Shown here piece after piece: positions 13,810 through 18,607 of a DNA stretch of 18,607 nucleotides. Below the pieces are notes generated by a model. It was not told the DNA's origin. It saw only the letters and a list, made by a program, of their open reading frames with translations, and made no database searches. The stretch is from assembly GCA_026995985.1 (NCBI GenBank), contig JALWNF010000104.1, positions 1 through 18,607 of the forward strand, read 5' to 3'. How positions within the stretch are numbered: position 1 is the first letter of the stretch; each line of letters begins with the position of its first letter. Made by a program: the position numbers and the translations under genes. Source of the stretch: Campylobacteraceae bacterium. GTDB taxonomy: Bacteria; Campylobacterota; Campylobacteria; Campylobacterales; Sulfurovaceae.

Positions 13810-14614
13810 ATTAATAATGAAAATGACTTTTTGGTTACTTGCAGCAACTCTATTAGGGTTTGTAATAGGTTGGCTCTACTCAAAGGCTAAACATAAAGAG
13901 AAGTATATTATTGAGATTGACTCTTTAAACTCAATTATAAAAGAGCGAAATGAGATGCTTGAGAGGTTAGAAAAAAAGTTTCGTAATCAGAAAAAGATGA
14001 TAGATAAGCTTACATTAAATTATGAGAAATCAGAAGAGGTTGTAGCTCAAAAGACAGCAGAGTTGACACAGTTGAGACTAAAGTTTGAAAAAGCAAATAG
14101 CACTCTAGGTAGCAATAAAGGGCTAAAAGAGGAGAATATAAGACTCTTAAATGAGATTAAGTTACTTAAACAGCAGGAGCAAAAGCGAATTAAAGAGTTA
14201 GCTGAGTTTGAAAAAGTGTTGATGAAAGCAGAGGAGACAATAGCTGAAAATAGGTCTCAAATTGAGAATTTAAAAGAGAAAATAGAGGATTTAATCTTAG
14301 AGAATGAAGAGCAACAAAAGATTACAGAGTTATATAGAGAGACTATTGCTGATTTTGAAGAGGAGTTAAAGCTATATACAGCAAATAAGAATGATAGTGA
14401 GTTTATTATCTCTAAAGACCAGTTTACTCATATTGAAGAGCAACTTGTGGAGTATCAAAAAGAGATAGAGAGTCTAAAAAAGATGAATAGAGAGCTTATT
14501 GCCAATAATACAATAGAGGCAAAACAGCTTTTAAAAAATAAAAATAGTGAATTAGAAGATGGCTCAGTAGTAAAGATTTTTAAAGATACTTATAGTAAAA
14601 TCACTAAAACTTAA
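13802..14614 (+). CDS. Membrane-anchored long coiled-coil protein of unknown function
   Basis: A 270-aa protein with one N-terminal membrane segment (about 8-24, FWLLAATLLGFVIGWLY) and then an almost unbroken heptad-like stretch rich in Glu, Lys and Leu (about 35-240), followed by a short C-terminal tail. The architecture recalls envelope or cell-division scaffolds, but no family is recognised and similarity to other coiled coils would be compositional. The start overlaps the end of the preceding small membrane protein, so the two are probably made together. It ends 49 bp before rplY, which has its own promoter. Confidence 0.78.
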   Translation: MSELIMKMTFWLLAATLLGFVIGWLYSKAKHKEKYIIEIDSLNSIIKERNEMLERLEKKFRNQKKMIDKLTLNYEKSEEVVAQKTAELTQLRLKFEKANSTLGSNKGLKEENIRLLNEIKLLKQQEQKRIKELAEFEKVLMKAEETIAENRSQIENLKEKIEDLILENEEQQKITELYRETIADFEEELKLYTANKNDSEFIISKDQFTHIEEQLVEYQKEIESLKKMNRELIANNTIEAKQLLKNKNSELEDGSVVKIFKDTYSKITKT

Positions 14615-14625
14615 TAAAAAATAGC

Positions 14626-14631
14626 TATAAT
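14626..14631 (+). promoter_or_regulatory. Probable -10 box of the rplY-pth operon
   Basis: TATAAT lies 38 bp before the rplY start, followed by AAAGGA (14653-14658) as the ribosome binding site. Confidence 0.55.
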
Positions 14632-14663
14632 TCACTTCTAATTTTAAAAATTAAAGGATACAA

Positions 14664-15200
14664 ATGTTAGAAGGTATGATTAGAGAGAGTATCGGCTCAG
14701 CTTCAGCAAAGAGGCTAAGAAGAGATGGTTATCTAACAGCTAACATCTATGCAAATGGTATAGAGAATATACAAGTTGCATTTAAAAGAGGTGATTTTAT
14801 TAAAGCCGTAAGAAGAAAAGAGGGTTTGACTTTTCCAGTAAAAGTTGGTGATAAAGAGTTTAATGTAGTAATTCAAGAGTATCAACTACACCCTGTAAAT
14901 GGTGATGTACTTCATGTAGACTTAAGAGTAGCACTCCCAGGTCAAGTAACAAACTATCTTGTACCAGTAGAGACAACAGGGACACCAAAAGGTCTAAAAA
15001 ATAAAGGTGTTTTAATTCTTCAAAAGAAGAGAATCAAAGTTAGAGGTGCAATAGAGAATATTCCTAATAAATTTGTTCTTGATGTAACTGATTTAGATAG
15101 AGATGATGCGATTTTGATTAGAGATATGGAAGCTCCTGAAAATTGTAGACTAATGGACAGACCTGATGTTGCTGTTGTTGGTGTAATTAAAGCTAAATAA
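14664..15200 (+). CDS. rplY: Ribosomal protein bL25, long CTC/TL5 form
   Basis: A 178-aa protein: an N-terminal 5S-rRNA-binding L25 domain (1-90; [16 protein letters not shown], then [22 protein letters not shown] at about 66-87) plus the C-terminal beta domain of the CTC/TL5 form (about 91-178; [35 protein letters not shown]). It binds 5S rRNA in the large subunit; the long form was first described as a general stress protein. The same gene order with pth and a YjgP/YjgQ permease is known in Campylobacter and Helicobacter. The pth start follows 3 bp after the stop. Confidence 0.95.
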   Translation: MLEGMIRESIGSASAKRLRRDGYLTANIYANGIENIQVAFKRGDFIKAVRRKEGLTFPVKVGDKEFNVVIQEYQLHPVNGDVLHVDLRVALPGQVTNYLVPVETTGTPKGLKNKGVLILQKKRIKVRGAIENIPNKFVLDVTDLDRDDAILIRDMEAPENCRLMDRPDVAVVGVIKAK

Positions 15201-15203
15201 TTT

Positions 15204-15767
15204 ATGTTACTTATTGTAGGACTTGGAAATCCAGGAGCACAATACGAAAATACACGGCACAATATTGGCTTCAAAGTTATAGACCAATTGGTCTTAGACT
15301 TTGGAGCCAATAGTATCTCTAAAGGCTCTTTTCAAGGTGAACTCTTTAAAACTTCTAATCTTTTACTCTTAAAACCTACAACCTATATGAATCTCTCTGG
15401 TAACTCTGTTCAAGCTGTTAAAAACTTCTATAAAATAGATATTGATGATATTGTTGTTATTCATGATGATATAGATTTACCTTTTTCTGCTTTACGTTTT
15501 AAAAAGGGTGGTGGACATGGTGGACATAATGGTTTACGCTCTATTGATGCAATGATTGGAAAAGAGTATAGTCGTGTACGCATGGGAGTGGGAAAGCCAG
15601 AGTATAAATCTCAAGTAGTAGATTATGTTTTGGGTAACTTTACAGATGAGGAGCAAAAGCTTTTAAGAGGCTGGATTAACCATACAGTCCAAGCTATTAA
15701 AGAGTTTGAAACTAAAGGGATTGATGAGATAAAATCAAGATACTCACTTAAATCATATCAAGAGTAG
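15204..15767 (+). CDS. pth: Peptidyl-tRNA hydrolase
   Basis: A 187-aa enzyme that frees tRNA from dropped-off peptidyl-tRNA. Active-site residues are all present: Asn9 in GLGNPG, catalytic His19 in TRHNIGF, Asn63 in TYMNLSG, Asp88 in IHDDIDLP, and Asn109 in GGHNGLRS. The length is usual for the family. It starts 3 bp after rplY and ends 5 bp before the permease gene, so all three are co-transcribed. No ribosome binding site fits well before the ATG, suggesting coupling to rplY translation. Confidence 0.96.
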   Translation: MLLIVGLGNPGAQYENTRHNIGFKVIDQLVLDFGANSISKGSFQGELFKTSNLLLLKPTTYMNLSGNSVQAVKNFYKIDIDDIVVIHDDIDLPFSALRFKKGGGHGGHNGLRSIDAMIGKEYSRVRMGVGKPEYKSQVVDYVLGNFTDEEQKLLRGWINHTVQAIKEFETKGIDEIKSRYSLKSYQE

Positions 15768-15772
15768 TTAAG

Positions 15773-16840
15773 ATGGTTTTTAGATATGTAGCTTTTCACT
15801 ATTTAAAAAATATGTTAATTATTCTTTTTGGTCTCTCTGCTCTCTTTGCAGGACTCGACTTTTTAATGAATGGTTCATCTTTGCCATCTTTTAATGTTAA
15901 AGTTCTATATTTTTATCTTAAAGTACAAGAGGCACTTAATCTTTTGTATCCTTTAGCTATTATTTTTGGTGCTATTTGGACTAAAATAGCATTTATAAAA
16001 CAGAATAAATTAGGGGCACTATATGCTTTAGGAGTAACAAGAAAGGAGTTCTTTAAACCATTTTTTGTGATAGGAGTCTTTACCTATTTAGTTTTTGTAG
16101 CTCTTAACTTTAGCTCTTTTGCAACAGTTCATGAAGCCTCTAAGTCACTCTTTAAAAATCAGTATGGAGTAAGTAAAACAAAAGACCTTTTTTTTAAATA
16201 TAAGACAAAATATAATAGTAGTTTTATCTATATTGGTTCACTGATACCAGAGCAGTATAAGCTTGAGGATTTGACAATTTTTCGTATGAAAAAAGATAGA
16301 GTAGTTGCTATTATAACAGCTAAAGAGGCTTGGTATAATATCTATGAGTGGGTAGCAACTAATGCTATTAAGAAATCGAAGTTTATTAATAAAGATGGAA
16401 AGGAGCGTCTTAAGATAGAGACAATTCCTATTTTGCATAGTTTAAGAGACTATCAGCCTAAAATTTTAGAGTCAATCTATGATGGGAAAGAGTTGACACT
16501 CTCAGAGAGTATCTTAGCAAAGAGACTACTTGAAAATCAAGGTTTAGATACATATGAGGTGCGAACAGATATCTATAGTAAAATTGTAGTACCTCTCTTC
16601 TCAATAGCTCTTTTAATGATACTAATTTTCCAATTTCCTTTCCATGCACGTTATATGAATATTGCTATTACCTCTGCAAAGGCAATTGGAGGGACTCTAT
16701 TTATCTGGGGAGTTCTTTTTGCTCTTCAAACTGTTGCTAAGAATGGCACAGCTATACCAGAGCTTACTCTTCTCTTTCCTGTAGTACTCTTATGGATTTA
16801 TGCACTTATTACATTATATAAATCAGATAATAGAATCTAA
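15773..16840 (+). CDS. LptF/LptG family permease (YjgP/YjgQ)
   Basis: A 355-aa inner-membrane protein with family topology: three N-terminal membrane helices (about 10-30, 45-70, 93-115), a periplasmic beta-jellyroll part (about 120-265; SSFIYIGSLIPEQ, WYNIYEWVATNAI) and three C-terminal helices (about 273-292, 302-320, 329-348). The coupling-helix region KQNKLGALYALGVTRKEF (76-93) is the strongest signature: it contacts the LptB ATPase. LptF and LptG with LptB pull lipopolysaccharide out of the inner membrane toward LptC/LptA. Which of the two this is cannot be settled by eye; its place after pth matches the Campylobacter and Helicobacter homologue. It starts 5 bp after pth and is the last gene of the operon. 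Confidence 0.9.
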   Translation: MVFRYVAFHYLKNMLIILFGLSALFAGLDFLMNGSSLPSFNVKVLYFYLKVQEALNLLYPLAIIFGAIWTKIAFIKQNKLGALYALGVTRKEFFKPFFVIGVFTYLVFVALNFSSFATVHEASKSLFKNQYGVSKTKDLFFKYKTKYNSSFIYIGSLIPEQYKLEDLTIFRMKKDRVVAIITAKEAWYNIYEWVATNAIKKSKFINKDGKERLKIETIPILHSLRDYQPKILESIYDGKELTLSESILAKRLLENQGLDTYEVRTDIYSKIVVPLFSIALLMILIFQFPFHARYMNIAITSAKAIGGTLFIWGVLFALQTVAKNGTAIPELTLLFPVVLLWIYALITLYKSDNRI

Positions 16841-16858
16841 ATATAACAAATATTTAGA

Positions 16859-16864
16859 TAAAAT
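16859..16864 (+). promoter_or_regulatory. Probable -10 box for lysA
   Basis: TAAAAT in the context TTTAGATAAAATCGCGA lies 47 bp before the lysA start, in the 71-bp gap after the permease gene. AGGAA at 16900-16904 is the ribosome binding site. Confidence 0.45.
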
Positions 16865-16911
16865 CGCGATAATTTAAGTAAGATTTACTCTTATATTTTA
16901 GGAATAGTTTT

Positions 16912-18132
16912 ATGAGTTTAGAGATTAAACAATTAGTAGAGAAGTATCAAACACCACTATATGTGTATGATTTTAATAGTATTACAGACCGATATAAGGA
17001 GCTAAAAGAGGCTTTTGCTGGGAAGAAGTCTTTGGTTGCTTATGCAGTAAAGTCTAACTCAAACTTGGCTGTTATTCGCCATTTAGCCAACTTGGGTGCT
17101 GGTGCAGATTGTGTAAGTATTGGAGAGGTGCGACGTGCATTAAGAGCAGGAGTAAAAAAGTATAAAATTATCTTTTCAGGTGTTGGTAAAAGAGATGAGG
17201 AGATAAGAGAGGCTCTACAAGAGGATATTTTGCTTATTAACCTAGAGAGTGAAGCAGAGATGAAGCGTGTAGAGATGATAGCAAAAGAGCTAGGAGTTGA
17301 GGCTAGAATCTCTATTAGAGTTAACCCCAATGTTGACCCAAAGACTCACCCATACATCTCAACAGGTCTACATGAAAATAAGTTTGGAGTAAGTTTAGAT
17401 AGTGCCAAACGTATGTATATTTTGGCTAAAAAGTCTCAACACTTAAATCCTGTTGGGATTCACTTTCATATTGGCTCACAACTTACTGAACTAGCTCCTA
17501 TTGAAGAGGCTTGTGGTATTGTAGCAGACTTAGTACGCTCTCTTCATGCAATAGATATAGATATTAAGTTTTTTGATGTTGGTGGAGGTCTTGGTGTTGT
17601 CTATGATGATGAGGTAACCATTCGACCTGCTGAGTATGCTAGAGTAATTTTAAGTCAATTAAAAGGGTTAGATTTAACTATTGTCTCCGAACCAGGGCGT
17701 TATATGATGGCAAACTCAGGCATCTTCTTAACTAGAGTACTCTATGAGAAGCTTAATGGTGACAAACGTTTTGTGATTGTTGATGGGGCTATGAATGACC
17801 TGCTACGCCCAAGTCTTTATAATGCTTACCATAAGATAGAGGCTGTTCAAAAAGAGGGTAAAAAGAGTCCTGCTGATGTAGTGGGTCCTGTATGTGAGAG
17901 TGGTGACTTTTTAGGAAAAGATATTCCTTTACCTCCACTAGAGCATAATGATATTTTGGTAGTTCACTCAGCAGGAGCTTATGGCTTTACCATGTCAAGT
18001 AACTATAACACACGTCCACGTGCTGCTGAGGTTGCTATTTTAGATGGTAAAGACTATCTTATTAGAGAGCGTGAGAGTTTTGATGATCAGATTAGATTAG
18101 AAGAGGCTTGTGATACAAGTTGGCAAAAATAG
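16912..18132 (+). CDS. lysA: Diaminopimelate decarboxylase
   Basis: A 406-aa PLP enzyme of fold type III performing the last step of lysine synthesis, meso-diaminopimelate to lysine plus CO2. Lys47 in AYAVKSNSN binds PLP. HFHIGSQL (184-191), GGGLGVVY (224-231) and EPGRYMMANSG (260-270) build the cofactor and phosphate site. Cys328 in GPVCESGDFLG is the active-site cysteine supplied by the partner subunit, and Tyr357 in AGAYGFTMSSNYN also faces the substrate. Length is normal. It follows the permease gene and precedes pheA, the order I recall from Campylobacter jejuni. Confidence 0.96.
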   Translation: MSLEIKQLVEKYQTPLYVYDFNSITDRYKELKEAFAGKKSLVAYAVKSNSNLAVIRHLANLGAGADCVSIGEVRRALRAGVKKYKIIFSGVGKRDEEIREALQEDILLINLESEAEMKRVEMIAKELGVEARISIRVNPNVDPKTHPYISTGLHENKFGVSLDSAKRMYILAKKSQHLNPVGIHFHIGSQLTELAPIEEACGIVADLVRSLHAIDIDIKFFDVGGGLGVVYDDEVTIRPAEYARVILSQLKGLDLTIVSEPGRYMMANSGIFLTRVLYEKLNGDKRFVIVDGAMNDLLRPSLYNAYHKIEAVQKEGKKSPADVVGPVCESGDFLGKDIPLPPLEHNDILVVHSAGAYGFTMSSNYNTRPRAAEVAILDGKDYLIRERESFDDQIRLEEACDTSWQK

Positions 18133-18152
18133 ATATATTTTAACTAGTAACT

Positions 18153-18240
18153 AAGCTGTAGCTCTGTTACCAAATATGAGAGTTACAATAGCTCTATTTT
18201 GTTATTGTAACTCTCATATGTACTCTAAAGCTATAAGCTT
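18153..18240. repeat. Long palindrome between lysA and pheA
   Basis: The core arms ATATGAGAGTTACAATA (18174-18190) and TATTGTAACTCTCATAT (18203-18219) form a perfect 17-bp stem with a 12-nt loop. Outside it, TAGCT (18159-18163) pairs with AGCTA (18229-18233) and AAGCT (18153-18157) with AGCTT (18236-18240), with an internal loop between core and outer stems. There is no T tract after it. It occupies most of the 147-bp gap and would be transcribed as an 88-nt hairpin in the lysA-pheA region. Confidence 0.85.
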
Positions 18241-18279
18241 TGGAAGAAGTATCTAAAAAAAATAGATAAGGGGAATGTT

Positions 18280-18607
18280 ATGACACTTGATGAACTTCGT
18301 ATAGAGATAGATAAAATAGACAATAAACTTTTAGAGCTTTATAACAAACGAATGGAGTATGTTCATCAAGTAGGTGAGCTAAAAAATACAGTAGGTGCAC
18401 CAATATATCGTCCTGAGCGTGAACAGTCAATTTTAAATAGACTTAAAGCACGAAATAAAGGAAAATTAACTAATGAAGCGATTGATGCACTCTTTTTAGA
18501 GATGTTTGCAGTAGCAAGAAACTTAGAACGTCCTGAAGCTGTTGCTTTTCTTGGACCTGAAGCCTCTTTTACTCATCAAGCAGCAGAGATGAAGTTTGGT
18601 GCTATGA
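18280..18607 (+). CDS. pheA: Bifunctional chorismate mutase/prephenate dehydratase, N-terminal part (3' end outside window)
   Basis: The first 109 codons of a P-protein. Residues 1-85 are an AroQ chorismate mutase domain: LDELRIEIDKIDNKLLELYN at 3-22, then VGELKN and YRPEREQSIL. The prephenate dehydratase domain then begins with VAFLGPEASFTHQAA (about 89-103), matching the VAFLGPxGTFTHxAA opening. The enzyme converts chorismate via prephenate to phenylpyruvate for phenylalanine synthesis. The start is set by AAGGGGAA about 6 bp before the ATG. The sequence is cut by the window edge, so the dehydratase catalytic TRF motif and the ACT regulatory domain cannot be seen. Confidence 0.93.
   Translation, partial: MTLDELRIEIDKIDNKLLELYNKRMEYVHQVGELKNTVGAPIYRPEREQSILNRLKARNKGKLTNEAIDALFLEMFAVARNLERPEAVAFLGPEASFTHQAAEMKFGAM

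Noticed and set aside
18174..18219. Rho-independent terminator of lysA
   Set aside because: The stem is AT-rich and long and no T tract follows on the plus strand (the next bases are GTACTC).

Overview
The window looks like chromosomal DNA of a member of the Campylobacterota (former Epsilonproteobacteria). The DNA is AT-rich, and most promoters show only a -10 TATAAT box with no clear -35. The right-hand gene order rplY - pth - LptF/LptG permease - lysA - pheA is the one I recall from Campylobacter jejuni, with the first three also in Helicobacter pylori. The genus cannot be fixed from the sequence; a free-living Sulfurimonas/Sulfurovum-type organism would fit.

Layout: (1) 1-405 is the end of a CLC-type chloride channel gene. 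(2) 465-3003 is a two-gene unit: an inner-membrane protein joining a Pycsar-effector-type membrane domain (DUF5706/PycTM) to a DUF3616 domain predicted to lie in the periplasm, followed by an OprO/OprP-like outer-membrane porin and a terminator. (3) 3087-7442 is a proteostasis cluster. Three tandem small heat-shock proteins (the third with a signal peptide) and an HtpX-type M48 protease run rightwards from one promoter with an inverted repeat at its start site. They meet a divergent FtsH-like AAA+ metalloprotease tail to tail with a 12-bp overlap. (4) 7514-11648 is an accessory island. It holds an RloA/RloB (AbiL-like) anti-phage pair on the minus strand, an IS605-type element with intact tnpB, a tnpA reduced to its last ~36 codons and recognisable end hairpins, and a Fic-domain fragment joined to the right end of that element. 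A 20-bp sequence (19/20) plus a 9-bp sequence carrying the stop codon occur in inverted orientation at both edges of the island. (5) 11707-13542 holds a DJ-1/PfpI protein and a divergent PilT-type ATPase. (6) 13609-14614 is a tiny membrane protein overlapping a membrane-anchored coiled-coil protein. (7) 14626-16840 is the rplY-pth-permease operon. (8) 16859-18607 holds lysA, a long near-perfect palindrome and the start of pheA (chorismate mutase/prephenate dehydratase), which runs off the window.

Housekeeping genes on the right are ordinary and complete. The unusual material is the PycTM-DUF3616 fusion with no visible cyclase, the exported small heat-shock protein in a dedicated protease neighbourhood, and the island with paired inverted ends. 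Next come the zinc-ribbon-less TnpB on an element that cannot transpose itself, and the 88-nt palindrome between lysA and pheA. No CRISPR array, tRNA or rRNA was seen.
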